Positions 30,648-42,560 of a stretch of 64,000 nucleotides of DNA are shown in pieces. The DNA comes from Baylisascaris procyonis (taxonomy: Eukaryota > Nematoda > Chromadorea > Rhabditida > Ascarididae). The stretch is taken from the NCBI GenBank assembly GCA_037389465.1, contig JAZARR010000095.1:3354501-3418500 (forward strand). The letters are read 5' to 3'. Numbering within the stretch: position 1 is the first letter of the stretch; each line of letters begins with the position of its first letter. The position numbers and the translations under genes were made by a program. Below the pieces are notes generated by a model. That model was not told where the DNA came from and did no database searches. It was given only the letters and a program-made list of their open reading frames with translations.

Positions 30648-33145
30648 TTCGATAAGCACCTCAAAGAAGTTTATAAATTATCATATTTCGATGCCCTCAA
30701 TTCGCTATTTAATATATGCGTTTAGTGAAAGGTAAAACTTTCTATTAGACAATTTTGCTGATAACAATCCGTGAGGATGAACATTCAAATTCAGCGTTTA
30801 TACCCCTTTTCAAAACGGGCGACGAGAATGGGATGGGCTAAATAAGGGCAAGAGCTGGACCCGAAATATTATAGAAGAATGTTTCCCCTATCCATTTATG
30901 CTTAACGTTAGAATACAGACTGTTATTTACCATACTATGTACCATTTCATTTAGTATATTCCCATGTGCGATAGATAAATCAATAAATATGCAACAAAAC
31001 ATAAATGAAAAGTAATAAACATAAAAACTGATATAGAACGCTAAAAAATTCAGTAATGCTCAAAAATTCTAATTAAAGCCCCTTCAATTAAGTGATCGAC
31101 GCGTTAAGCAGAAGCAATCCCTCGAGGATGGGCAGCCTCAACCAACCCCCACTCCGTTGGGGGTTTAAACCAGAGAAATCCTTAAAATGTAATGAACGAC
31201 CAATATACAAAATATGACAATTTCGACGTTAAATTTGAATGAAGTCTTTAGCGGGAAATTTTGCGAAATTCGCCATTAGTAGATAAGAGGAGCACAAAAG
31301 TTAAATCTATGTTATTTTATTCGTTACAGCTATATTGCCCATTCTATCACTCCGTTTCGTTGGAGTCTTCAGGTGAATTGCAAATATATTTGCTATTGAA
31401 GAAATAATTATTAATCGAATTAATACTTATAGTTCCAAACAACTTGTGGCGGCGAAATCATATTTGAAGCACTAAGTTATCCGATGAATTTCCCAACTTT
31501 TCTTGTAAACGGAAATAATCTCCAATTTTCGTTATCGCTTTTGGCTAAGAAATTCACACATAATTCGCAGGAATTTTTAGATGGATGATTCATACAGGAT
31601 GCCGTGAGTATGAATTTCCCCCACCCCCTCCTCCCCCCCCCCCCTGCTTCTCTCTCACCTCCAGAGAAAATTTATGCTCCACTGAGATGCATTACTCGAT
31701 TAGAAGCTCCCATATTAAGTTGAAATTTGTAATCATAAGCATAGGAAACTCATAATTTACCATATACTCTTGTTAATGACTTCTTCGATTCAAAAACGTA
31801 TCGTATAACAAATACAAATTTTTACAGTAATACAACATACAGTAATACTGTTAAGTAATAACAATAACTTAGAAGACGACCATTCAGGCAGCTGTCTAGG
31901 AAAGTTACAAGAATCATTACGTGGGTCTTCTTTCTGTGATTTTCTTGAGAAAATCCTTAAAAGAAGTGTCATTAAAATATAGGATTGTAATATAGTGAAG
32001 AGTATTGATGGTATAGACAAAACCTTGAGGAATATCCTCTCGCAAAGATATTCGAAACGATCGCCTGGGGCGAAATTAATGAGCGGCACTGCTCGCTGCA
32101 CATATGCAAGAGGGGATTAGAGGTGCACCTTATGATCAATAAATGCCTTGTATACCTCCATGATATTTTTATTTGATTGACAATTATTGATTTAATATGA
32201 CAATAACTTATGGATTCAGCGAATCAATTGGGAAGCGTCTCATATGAGCCAAAGGTGATATGAAGGGATTTTAAAATAGGGAAACATTGGAGCAAATCTT
32301 TGAGTCAAGTAGGATTGAACTTTGAATCTACTTTGGATCTGATGATACGTAATCAAATCTTGATGATCCTTAAACTATCTCAAGTGTGATTAGATGTGAG
32401 GATGGGTTCATGAACATATAAAATGGGAATGTGACGGAAGCGAAATTTCTTTTAAATTCCAAGCAAAACCTAGGAATTTTTCGTTTTATACAGCAACATC
32501 GAACACGCATTGTTGCTTTGATATAAACTGGCCAAAAAAAGGAGCTTATGACAATCCAGTATGAAATTTGAATTTAGCTCAAATATGCCAAATGTCTTTG
32601 TGGAATGCATCAGTTTATGACCATTGTGAAGAAATGATGACATCCATTCAGCGTTCATTGTTTAGTTGCACTGCCTGCTTGTACGGTAGGTCGTTTGACG
32701 TTGTGCCATTTCAGGGCAATACATATTACGATCATAATTCTAGTATTTAAACGATTGCGAAGTGTTCATGATATACACGATTAATGTTTAAGAAGTAGTG
32801 GAGTAATAGTAATAGTTCTCAAGCATACATATTTCGGCGATAGACAGGAACAAGGTAGGAGGGAAGAGGGTGACAAAAATCCGAATATTACCGAACACCT
32901 GGACTTTTTGTCTATGACGTCATCACTTTTTGCCTCCCCTCTCTTTTAATATTTTTTCCCATATATTTATTTCATCCAAGAAATCGTTGCATATCAAAAA
33001 CCAATTGTGTTATTATTATATGACGAAATGTGAATTTAAACGAATAACAATGAATATAAAATATCAATTAATATTCATCGTTAGCAATCAGTAAATAAAT
33101 AAAATTCGTATCAGAAAATCAACACAAACAATCGAGAAAGGAGAA
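30648..33145. other. Divergent intergenic region (shared upstream DNA)
   Basis: This lies between the start of the minus-strand coiled-coil gene and the start of the plus-strand membrane protein gene, so it should hold both promoters or spliced-leader outrons. I see no convincing TATA box. It holds a C-rich tract (31619-31646), a small hairpin (31144-31165) and a 103-codon minus-strand open frame (32101-31790) without recognisable domains, which I do not call. Confidence 0.5.
31619..31646. repeat. C-rich low-complexity tract
   Basis: Runs of C interrupted by A or T, including one uninterrupted run of 13 C. On the minus strand this is a G-run that could form non-B DNA. Confidence 0.8.
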
Positions 33146-35191
33146 ATGTTCATTGCTTCATATGCAACAATGCTTCTTCTTCCGATATGCATAATGGCAA
33201 TATTTACCGTAATAGTGATTTTATGTGCAAAGAGTCAAAGCAGAAATGTGAGTGATTTTATTTTTGGTAATATATGAGGATTAGTTAGTATGGGAAATGG
33301 AATATAGCTAGAGAACGGAAATAAGAGGAGACTATCGGAACCAGACTTGCCTCTTCTCTCCATTACCTGTCTTACGACCAACCTTGGGTCACCTATCTCA
33401 CAATACAAAAATTATTTATTGATATCACTGAAATATTACTCAAATTCGAAATAAACATATCGCTTATTAATATTCAATTTATGAACGTTCCGGAGACATG
33501 AAAATGGCTTGATAATGAAGTGAGAAAGGAAATATTCATGAACACATTATAAATTCATTATGCTCGAGAAGGATTCATAGTGTACTCTTCAAAAATTTGT
33601 AGTGAGGATATTTCTGCAGTCTGTTGCGATACAAATTTCTTCACTCTAATCACTCAGTCTACAAATAAATATTTGAAATATTCGATGTATGTTTGTAATA
33701 AAATGTTTGAAATTTTCGCTCATAGAATACTGATTTTCCTTTAAAATATTGTTATAAGTGATATAAAGATCGAAATTGAAGCGATAGTTCAAATGAGAGG
33801 CGATAATTCAAACGTTCTCAAGCTCATAGCATTAAGTCTTTATAGGTAATTAACAATAAGAAATAACGTATAAGCATTTTTCCTAAATATTTGAAGGGTG
33901 AAACGCCTCAACGTTTTCAAGTTTAGATAGGCGAGAGTCGCTTTAAGGAACGATGACGATCAAACAGTGGAAGCATTGTCAAGAAGTGGTCACATAAAGA
34001 CTTCAATAGTTTAGTGTAAAAAAATATGTCTACAGGAAAATGCTTTTAAATAATTCCAAACCGTTTCAAAGCTATATTTAAAAATTTAGTTAGACCAGTA
34101 GAAAATCTGTGCGAGCAATTTATATCTGTGAGCAATGGTATATCTTTATTCTGGTTTTTAATTCCCTCTTCCTCGGTTTAACCTTCCAATTCCTCTTCCG
34201 TTTCCTTCCCCATTCCTTCTGAATGTCAAAAAGGAAATTGTTTCAAAACAAAAATTAATTGTAATGTATTCTTTCAGGATGTTCAACAAAGAGTCGAAAA
34301 AAGTGTGAAAAAACCGCGAAAATTTAAGCCGAAAACAGAAGAAGAAAAGAAAGCGTTCAAGGCGATTGCTGAAGGTGAACCGTTCTTAAAAACATCTATT
34401 AGTTCGTCGTTCCAATTGATATCCTAGTTATTCGTATCATATCATCACATGCTCAACTTTTGATCGCTAAGGTCGCCTGGTCTGAATCACATAAATTTAG
34501 CTGTACTGGTAAGAAAATACTGCTTTTAGTGGTCGATTAATCTTTCGTTATGCTCTCTCCATAAACTGAGATATGATGAAGCTATGATATCCAGTCATAG
34601 GCGTGTCACATAAGGATTCTAACCGCCGTTTTAAAACCAATTACGTAGCATCTGTTCCTCTTCTGCTGGGCGACTCATTGGCTTATATTTCAAGCACAAT
34701 ATTTGACTTGCGTACTTACATTACCGTGATTGCTAAAAAAAAATAGAACTAGGCTACAAATTGTATTACATATAAGTGCGCAAATACTAAAGAAAAATTT
34801 AGAGCGGATAAAATCTCTGATATGTAACGAGCAAGTCTTATTTTAATCCTTTCCCAGTCACCATATTCCCTCATTTATGGGGTACCCATTGCCTCGAATA
34901 TAACTTAATTTTCAAAGAATGCAGACAGCATAAATTCGTTGTTCATAAAATTCCACCCCATATACTAATTTTGAGAGGTTGCGAACGCTATCAGGCATAC
35001 GCTTTATAATTCGGCGAGTGCCGTAATACGGCATACGTAGCTCATATTTTGCAATAAAACGCATCAAAAATGACATATAGCCTGGATCAAGTTTGTTTAA
35101 TTTCTAGAATTAATATATATGTTTTTTAGACTCACTTAAGCAATACTTGAAGCAACTGTGTTCGGAGAGAAAGAGAGCAGAACTCGAATTT

Positions 35192-35260
<69 letters not shown>

Positions 35261-36499
35261 TTCTTTAGCAGCACATACTCTAGCTATTTCATCAAGAAAA
35301 CGCTGATAATCTACAGCGATAAGGAAAATTAGGCTATCACTTATTTTATTTTCTTGCGAATGAAAATGATTGGAAGGGAATTATGAATAAAATTGCCAGC
35401 GATAAAACTTTTAGGTAATGTATGTGACGAAAGAGGAAACTCAACAATAGAAGATGCACGAAGTGATTGGGGTGAAATTCAGAAAGTCGTTGAGGCATCA
35501 CCAAACGATATCCATTCACAGACATCACAAAAGGGTGGTATGTTTTAAATCAAACTTTTTCATCAAAACGTTTGCTGACGTTCTATTTGAAATTCAATGC
35601 TTTCGTTGAATTATATCTAACTTTAAATGATGAATTATGCGCAATTTTAATTGCTAAATTATGTCTAATTTTAAGTGCTATGTTGTACTCGGCTTTAAAT
35701 GCTGAATTTAGCTCAGAGTTTTGCACAATGAATTATGTCCAGTTTCAAGTGCTGAATTAAGTTCAAGTTTGAATGCTGGATTTTGTCTAGTTTTCCTTGA
35801 TGAGTTATATCCAGTTTTTAATGCAATAAATAACAACCTAATAAGATTCTTCTTAATTAGAAAATAACATAAAAATTAGGCTATATAGGCAACAATGAAT
35901 TGAAGTTTTTTGAAACAAAAAACGATTTTTTGGCGTTTTATTTTTGAAGACATTCTCTAACATTCTACTCTCTGATATAATATACAAATCAAACTGAACT
36001 AACAGGTTTTTGGAATATTTTTTCGCGCGATACTGGTTAGCCCCATGAGATAAGTGAGAATAAAATGAATTTCATTCGAACAGCAGTCGGAAACATTGAA
36101 ATAAATTCCCATGAATGTTTATTGATCGGCTGGGCCGCGGATATGCGAAGCTCATTTTTACGTCCGGTTGGTCTAGCAGCAAAGCGACCAGTCAACTTCT
36201 CTGACAATGAGGATGCAAGTGTATTTGAAAAGGCAAATTACTACTTTAGGAACCGAATGAGCGCTAATGAAATGGACAAATTTCTATATGGTTTCCGCTT
36301 TAATACTGACAGGCGCAATAGAGACAAGCATAACAACGATAATGACTATTTAGGTATTCTCATTTTACTGTGTATAAAAGCCGGATCAAAATTAACTTAT
36401 TATTTAAATGCCCAATGTAATTTCTATGCTTATTTATTCTATATTTCTAGCCAATCAATTCTTTCAGAGGTTCGTGATGCGGAAAAATCGGCAGCATAA
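33146..36499 (+). CDS. Single-pass membrane protein gene, six exons, about 217 residues
   Basis: Exons: 33146-33247, 34278-34374, 35130-35159, 35415-35537, 36084-36353, 36468-36499; phases join to a TAA stop (654 bases). The N-terminus after the ATG is a hydrophobic segment of about 28 residues (ATMLLLPICIMAIFTVIVIL) ending in Cys-Ala-Lys, which reads as a signal anchor or single membrane span. A very basic stretch follows (KKPRKFKPKTEEEKKAFK), then a polar Ser/Asn/Asp region and a folded-looking C-terminal part (HECLLIGWAADMRSSFL). AATAAA at 36574 supports this 3' end. The 30-base exon 35130-35159 uses a poor donor (GTTCGG). The acceptor at 36084 is a NAGNAG tandem (alternative start 36087). 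The last intron is 114 bases and open in frame. Function and family unknown; topology and localisation are inferred. Confidence 0.6.
35195..35254. repeat. (AT)n microsatellite, 60 bp
   Basis: Pure AT dinucleotide run starting about 36 bases after the donor proposed at 35160. If that donor is not used, the run would be read as Ile-Tyr repeats. Confidence 0.9.
35596..35825 (+). repeat. Degenerate 24-bp minisatellite
   Basis: About nine imperfect copies of a unit like TGAATTATGTCTAATTTTAA plus GTGC, in the intron 35538-36083. The usual spacing is 24 bases (eight codons), so one frame stays open over much of the array (35572-35760) without being a gene. Confidence 0.6.
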
Positions 36500-37803
36500 T
36501 AGCGCGATGTTATTTGCAAAAAACTTCCTCATCATCTCTCTTCTAAATATGAATTGTATCGAGATGTTTGAGCAATAAATGATAGGCGCAAATATCGTTG
36601 ATTTTATCACGTGTTGCAACTGAACATGACATTTTATTAGTGATATGCAAATAAACAAAAAAAAAAAAAACTGCACATTGCATGATGATCGATATTTTTT
36701 ACTCTTGCAAGTTCCATATGCAATCGAATAATCTAAAAATTATGCATTTGTTCGCATTGAAGCACGCCTATTCAGTGCTCGAACATACAGTTGGTTTAAC
36801 CATAAGGGTAAAATTATCGTTACAAATTCCTTTAATATGAACATCAAATGGTGCAGTAATGCATGCTTCTTTGCGATTTTTTATCAAGCGATCCTTCGAG
36901 AGCCGATTTGTTCATGAATCAATGATTTCCTGCGATGCTCGTTGCTAAGTAGCCCAATTGTTCGCCTTAGAGTACATTTGGTCTACTTAGAATATTAAGA
37001 GCTATTTGACGAACAGCAAGGGAGAAGCAAAATGAAGAAATAAATAAACAATCAAATGAATGAATAAATGCTTCTTATGTAAGATGGATGTAGTCTAGGA
37101 TAATATCAAGGGAATTGTTGCCAGTATTGGGGACATAAAATTCATTGAAATTGTTCATATGATACTCATTTAAGTAATATTCCTTTCATAAGACTACATA
37201 AAAGCCATCATGAGGAAATATTGCGCCAATTGCCTACAATATCGGCCCCATGGATACATATGTGGCTAACTTATTGGTTGCCTCTGCCTATACGAATTAT
37301 TGCTGCACGTGATGTTGATTGCTTAAGAGTCCAGAATATAAGAATCCACCACTGTGCGAAATTTTTATATTAATAATCATGCAAGAATCTCATCCATTTG
37401 TTCGACTCTTCGTAAGTTATAATGCTTTTCTTTGTTATACAATTATAAGTGTCTTGAGAAATTTAAGAAGATTTGTCTCAACAGTATATAATCGAAGCTC
37501 ACACCAATGTTTTCCAAATATCACATCTATGGGGAATATACTATTCTATCTGTACTGTCCTATCAAATTGGCTCAGATAGTATATAGTATGCTGTGATCA
37601 CCGTGATGTTCTATAGCTTGTTTGCTAAAAGGCCATTACGCTATGCTGCATTCTACATATTCTCTCAAAATCGTAGCATTACGCAAGGAGATTTACATTA
37701 TTGTGGAGTATGATGCGTATTCCACTCAACGCATGAAAAAACTGCTTACAGGCGATATTAAAGTAATGATTGTATATAATTGATAGTACTTTCGATTTTC
37801 CAG
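36500..37803. other. Intergenic spacer with probable 5' end of the PAN/lectin gene
   Basis: No gene called. The first coding exon of the downstream PAN/lectin gene, expected to carry a signal peptide and a phase-0 donor, should lie here. One possibility is an ATG near 37260 with a hydrophobic start (MWLTYWLPLPIRIIAA) and a GT near 37313, but the evidence is too weak to call. Confidence 0.35.
36574..36579 (+). terminator. AATAAA polyadenylation signal
   Basis: Canonical AATAAA 75 bases after the TAA at 36497-36499 of the membrane protein gene. Confidence 0.6.
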
Positions 37804-38175
37804 ATTCTCCTGAGTGCCATTTCGGATAGCATTCAAGAGGAGACCATATTTGCACACTTCTACAACATCTCAGTGTACATCTTCGACAATACATCTGTCG
37901 TAAGACAATCGGCAATTGAATGCGCTCAGGAATGTAACACTAAAGGAAGCTCGTGCATAGCGTTTCAATATTTGATGCAAGGCAATTGTATTATGCATGA
38001 AATCATTGAAAATAATGGCACTAATATACGCGAAATTTACATTAAAGACACTAAAAAAACTGTCGTTCCCAACAAATGCACATCAGCCGAACTCGTTCAG
38101 ACGACCGCCAAGAAGCTCATCGACTCATTCAGCAAGTTCTTTATTCTTTCTTCGCTAATTAATATTCACAAATGA
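37804..38175 (+). CDS. PAN/apple-like domain exon
   Basis: After TTTTCCAG the frame reads on for 123 codons to TGA. It contains SAIECAQEC, then GSSCIAFQY, then GNCIMHE, matching the PAN/apple pattern of C-x3-C, then C-x-A-F-x-Y, then a further Cys followed by a short strand. PAN modules bind protein or carbohydrate outside cells. The true exon probably ends at a donor before the TGA at 38173. The codons before 37804 lack an ATG, so a signal-peptide exon is expected upstream. Confidence 0.6.
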   Translation: MLLSAISDSIQEETIFAHFYNISVYIFDNTSVVRQSAIECAQECNTKGSSCIAFQYLMQGNCIMHEIIENNGTNIREIYIKDTKKTVVPNKCTSAELVQTTAKKLIDSFSKFFILSSLINIHK

Positions 38176-41100
38176 GCGCCCAAAGGTGATGAACTAGTGC
38201 CCGAGTATGATAGATGAAGGCCCAAATGTGGAAACTGATTAGAGACGATAATGGGGAATCCGAAAAATTATTGGTTTCAAAGGGGTTTTATTACGGTCAC
38301 ATTGTACGTCAGTAACGTAATCTTCGTATGAGGAGCTTAATTATTTGAAGTTTGGCAGCGTATGCAAAAATATTTTGATCAGATTTCATGCCTTATGGAG
38401 AAATGATGAGCTGTCAAGATGCATCTTAACTGTTAAAGAGTTTTGATAGAAACTTCTGTTAATTTGAACCATCCAAAATTTCTTGAAAAGGGATTGAATG
38501 CTCAAACGTTTGCAAATTTTGGCTAAAAATTAAGCCGGTTAAAATATATGCGGTTTTAGTAAATAGAATTGTGACGTTTCAATTATTAAAGAACATAGGT
38601 GACTTTGGACTCATGCCGGGCATAGGTTGAAATAATGTTTAATAACCAAAGACGAAAATTCTCTGCCGCAAATTTATATCGATGGAAATTCTTTAGGAGG
38701 GGAGGGGGAATGGGGAAGAAGTGACAGAAGGGTATAAGAGCTTTTGTTGAGTTGATTAGATTGTAAACGCGGAATGTTTTACTGTGTATTTTTACAATAT
38801 AATGTTCACAAAATTAAGTATACGTTGCACGCAAACTCTTTTTGGTTTTCTTTTTATTTCAGTATAAAATACTCTTAACGAATATAAATATACACTAAAT
38901 TAGGAGATTATCATTTTACGACGTTATCACTGCTACAAATATAATCAGTGCAATAGGCTGTATGGAATGGTCTAATGATAAAAACCCTTGAATGTATGCA
39001 ATGATGTATTTCGAAAATTTAACCCCTTTCCGTCGAAATATTATTTTAGATTAATTGATGTACTACTCTTATTTAATTGTTTAGTGAATGGACGTATGAT
39101 CTTTCAAGTTTTTCTATTCATTGTGATCCTTGAAAAGACTAACAAAAATTGTTTTATTCTTGTGAAAGAACAAAAAACAAAGCATTATCATTTGCATGAA
39201 AAAGAACTTTTTTTAGAACTTGTGCCATGTCCTGCTAATACATATTACTGTCGACCGACTAGAAAGTGCTATGGATGTGTAAGTCATTAAAGCTTTTTCT
39301 CTTATTCTGCTTTGTAATATGCATTATTATCCAACTATGACATTAATGATTTTCATTGTACATTTATGCGGTTGTACACGTGCGTATTTGTGTCTGTACG
39401 TTGCGTCTGCGTGTATTTACATTCCTGAATGGGTAATTGTTTTCTTTGATTGACACTCGACGAATCGGTAGACTGGTTCACTTCGCATTTCAATCAACCG
39501 AATAACTGCAGATACTATCCCACCTACATATATTTTAATGGTCTATTCCTTAAGCCAATGAAAGTCTACCGACAAATACGAAATTCCGCATATCTTTATT
39601 TGTGCAGTTAATATAAGTTCACTCTACCTGTTGCGCATCTTCTTGCATGCTCAATCGATTCGCGTCAAACCTTATTGAAACAGATTATAAATCAGCTAAA
39701 ATATTCAGCTTGAGCCATTCTTAACTTCCATCAATTTTGGCAAATTTTCACTAGATCATTTAGCAGCGAATGGCCAAAAACTGAGAAAATTTTTATTTCA
39801 ATATTCTTGAACATGACAATCTCTACGAATGGTATGCAAGATTACAAACTATTTTTATTCGCTTTCAGTGCCACAAAATTGCAAGAAACTCCCATTTTGT
39901 TCTCATTATCGTCGAAAATATCGAAACGAAAAACTACGACTGCAAATACATAGCATATTTGAAATGTTATAGAAACCATGGACAATTAGAGGGAATGCAA
40001 ATTAAAATCTACTGATGTGATATTTGAGAAGTTATTGAGGAAATCTGATTGTAAAACGTCACTTGTATGTGGGGAGGGATTTTTTTATTTCAGATTAGTA
40101 CAATGTCGACCCTTTCGGATGGCATATACTTCTGTGGTTTATATGAGAAGATGACGCCGCTTGTATTGAACTCTGAAGATGATATTACATGCTATAGACG
40201 TATGAAATTTTTCTATTAAATTTGCTTCCTCTCATCTCTAGAAATGAGCAATTTGCAGCAATAAGTTGAAAAATAGGCACCGTGAATCAAGATAGTTAAG
40301 AATGAACCATATACATATTAACAGATTAATTTCTTAGACAATATACGCGTTTATAACGAATTGGTGTCATGTATAAATGAGAAGCCGTTTATAAGGTTAA
40401 CATTTTGATGAAAGACAAAAGCCTTCTGGAGAATAGAAGTGGATCTTGGGTGTCAAATTATGATTTTGTAGGCAAGTGGGAAGTATCTGAAATTGCCACC
40501 AACTGCCCACCCTATTCACAAAAGTGATAATGAGGGTTGGCATAACTGTAAAAGAAAACCGATATCTGTAGGGGACCGTTTCTTATTCTTTTATGAGCTT
40601 TTGTCTTCATTATTAGTCATTTTAAATGCAGATGATTTTTTCGATCTCTGTTACTACGCAAAAAAAGCAGTAACAAGTTGTTTATTTTTGGTGGCACCCG
40701 TGAGTCTTTATTCTTAACCTTGATTAGCTATTCAGCTTGTTCATAATCGTCGCACTACCAATTTCTGTTACTTGTTCATTTTTATGACTTATGTCAGCTT
40801 TGTTACATGTTCATCCATTGCAGTACCTCAAACTTGGGTAATTAAACTTTTTATCGCAAACCGATGCCAACAAAAGAACATAGCGCGACGTAAAAGAGCA
40901 ACATCCAACTTATTGAATGTTATCCAAACATGTTTAATTTCAACATCGAATATACTACACTATAACAAAATGAATCTAATTTGCAATACGTTAGTCATTC
41001 TCAAATCATATAGTTACTCTGAATGCATTTTACGCAATTCTATTGCAATATTTCAATGAATACTCCCACATATGCCTTCTGTAGTATATTCCGATGCAAT

Positions 41101-42072
41101 GTTTTTTTGAGCGTAAAAGCGAGCTGCTCATTGAATCATTTGCGAATTGATTAAGCAGAGAATGCTTTCTTTGCAATGATGGGAACAAATATTGAATAAT
41201 TTTCAACAGCTCCTTATTAATACTTGAAGCAATTTTTAATCAGTTTTCATCCCATTCGAGTATGCCTCGTTGCAAATACGATATGCTGGGATTGGGGACG
41301 TTATTTTCCGGTGATTTTTGTCGCATCACATCCCTTTCCCTTTCCCATCATTCCCCCTCCCCTCACCCCCCTCCCGCTCCAACGCTGTGAAATAAGATAG
41401 AAGTTTTGGAATGCTTCAGCTATGTAATGAACTCATTTAGATGCTATGAAGCGAAATGTTTTTCTCCTCCGTTAAGAACCACTAATCAAGCGGTACGCAC
41501 TTAAGTGGAATGTGATCAATATGCAAATTCACCTCAGAATGCTAAGAAATTTCTAGCCAACCGGATGCCAGCTTTTAAAATGTGCGGACGAATAATCTAG
41601 AAGCATATAAGAACAGGTATACAGCGATAGCCTGTGAAGTGGATCGTATTCCCTCATCTACCATCTCCTCTCAATCCGTATCATACAGATCGATATCCCT
41701 TCATTGAATTCTTTTTATGGTTTGTTAGGGCAAAATTATTTAGCTATGTGACATTTACTTTTAATGAGGCTTATCTTCAACTAAAATGGGCGAAATTTGG
41801 TGCTTATCTCTATTCATGACCTACTTTGATTTATTTTAGAGATCTTCGGCGAAAATGCGACACCCTTTATGACGTGGCTTTATCGGGAAAATGCGACATC
41901 ACCATGGCGCTGGGGAAATGGCGATCCCGTTACGTATACAAACTGGGCGCCTGGTCAGCCGTCGAACAGTGGAAATTGCATGATGGTCACGAAATGGCAA
42001 TGGTCAACGTTCAATTGCAATGCAGGACCATCTCTTGCGCCACCGTGCCAGAAAATAGCATATTCATCTTAG
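37804..42072 (+). CDS. Secreted PAN / C-type lectin domain gene (model incomplete)
   Basis: Pieces of at least one multi-exon gene for an extracellular protein. The 5' part (37804-38175) has a PAN/apple-like cysteine pattern and the 3' part (41840-42072) is the C-terminal half of a C-type lectin domain. Short exon candidates lie between, at 39217-39278, 39869-40015 (end uncertain) and 40094-40199. Phases agree for 39278 to 39869 and 40199 to 41840, but I could not find a phase-consistent link from the PAN exon or the exon for the first half of the lectin fold. Nematode genomes carry many lectin-domain genes, some combined with other extracellular modules, in defence or glycan recognition. Two separate genes cannot be ruled out. 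Confidence 0.45.
39217..39278 (+). CDS. Small cysteine-rich exon, possible start of a lectin domain
   Basis: Between a TTTTTTTAG acceptor (phase 1) and a GTAAGT donor (phase 0). It encodes LVPCPANTYYCRPTRKCYGC. A CP...CY start of this kind commonly opens C-type lectin domains, but the region is short. Confidence 0.4.
39869..40015 (+). CDS. Exon candidate in the lectin gene, end uncertain
   Basis: Follows GCTTTCAG and continues the phase of 39278. It encodes CHKIARNSHF... then KCYRNHGQLEGM, which resembles the C-x3-HGGxL element of C-type lectin domains, before a TGA at 40013. No strong donor is visible; possible ones are at ATC|GTC near 39911 or T|GTTATA near 39966. Confidence 0.3.
   Translation, partial: CHKIARNSHFVLIIVENIETKNYDCKYIAYLKCYRNHGQLEGMQIKIY
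40094..40199 (+). CDS. Exon candidate in the lectin gene
   Basis: Between ATTTCAG and GTATGA, phase 0 in and phase 1 out, which fits the phase of the next recognised exon at 41840. It encodes a Ser/Thr-rich start followed by DGIYFCGLYEKM and DDITCYR. Two cysteines suggest an extracellular segment; no domain recognised. Confidence 0.3.
41840..42072 (+). CDS. C-type lectin domain, C-terminal half (last exon)
   Basis: After TTATTTTAG (phase 1) the frame contains PWRWGNGDPVTYTNWAPGQP, then GNCMMV, then WQWSTFNC, then PPCQK and TAG. These are the hallmark elements of the long-form C-type lectin fold: the W-x-W-x-(N/D)G segment, NW-x-P-G-x-P, and the last three conserved cysteines. The usual calcium/sugar tripeptide (EPN or QPD) is replaced here by QPS, so canonical sugar binding is doubtful. 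The first half of the fold must lie in upstream exons. Confidence 0.8.
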
Positions 42073-42518
42073 CCCTTTCGATCCAATAAGCCACCAGTCC
42101 ACCCATCTTACTTGCACAATATTTGAGTGCATTTTGCTCGAGGAGTTCATTGAACGGATTCCATGATATTGTCAACTTCGTACCGAATTTATTTTTTCTT
42201 AAGTAATGCGTCTTTCATTGCCATAAAGAACTCTTCATTGTTTTTGCCTCAATCTATTTACACCGAAGCATTCGACGATGTTATCATCATGCAGATAATG
42301 CACGAACATGACATTTCACATTTTGTCTACTTTTTATTTCTTCAAGTGAGGAGAAACCGATAGAAAGATGATCTTCATCACTGCAAAAGAAAAGTATATA
42401 TGATGCTTTGCTGAGTATTGCAGTGCTCAATATGTTAAGCTCTTTGGTGGACAACAACACTGCGGAGGTTGTGCCTGTTTAACGTTACTGAAGTTTCAAA
42501 TCAAGATATGAGGGGTAT

Positions 42519-42520
<2 letters not shown>

Positions 42521-42558
<38 letters not shown>
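42521..42558. repeat. (AT)n microsatellite
   Basis: Near-pure AT dinucleotide run of about 38 bases in a gene-free stretch. Confidence 0.9.

Positions 42559-42560
<2 letters not shown>

Noticed and set aside
31790..32101. 103-codon minus-strand open frame in the divergent spacer
   Set aside because: It begins with ATG and has a hydrophobic stretch, but no recognisable family and no supporting signals; left uncalled.
36354..36467. Reading the last exon of the membrane protein as one 144-codon open frame
   Set aside because: Good donor and acceptor signals with matching phase favour splicing; retention is kept only as a finding.
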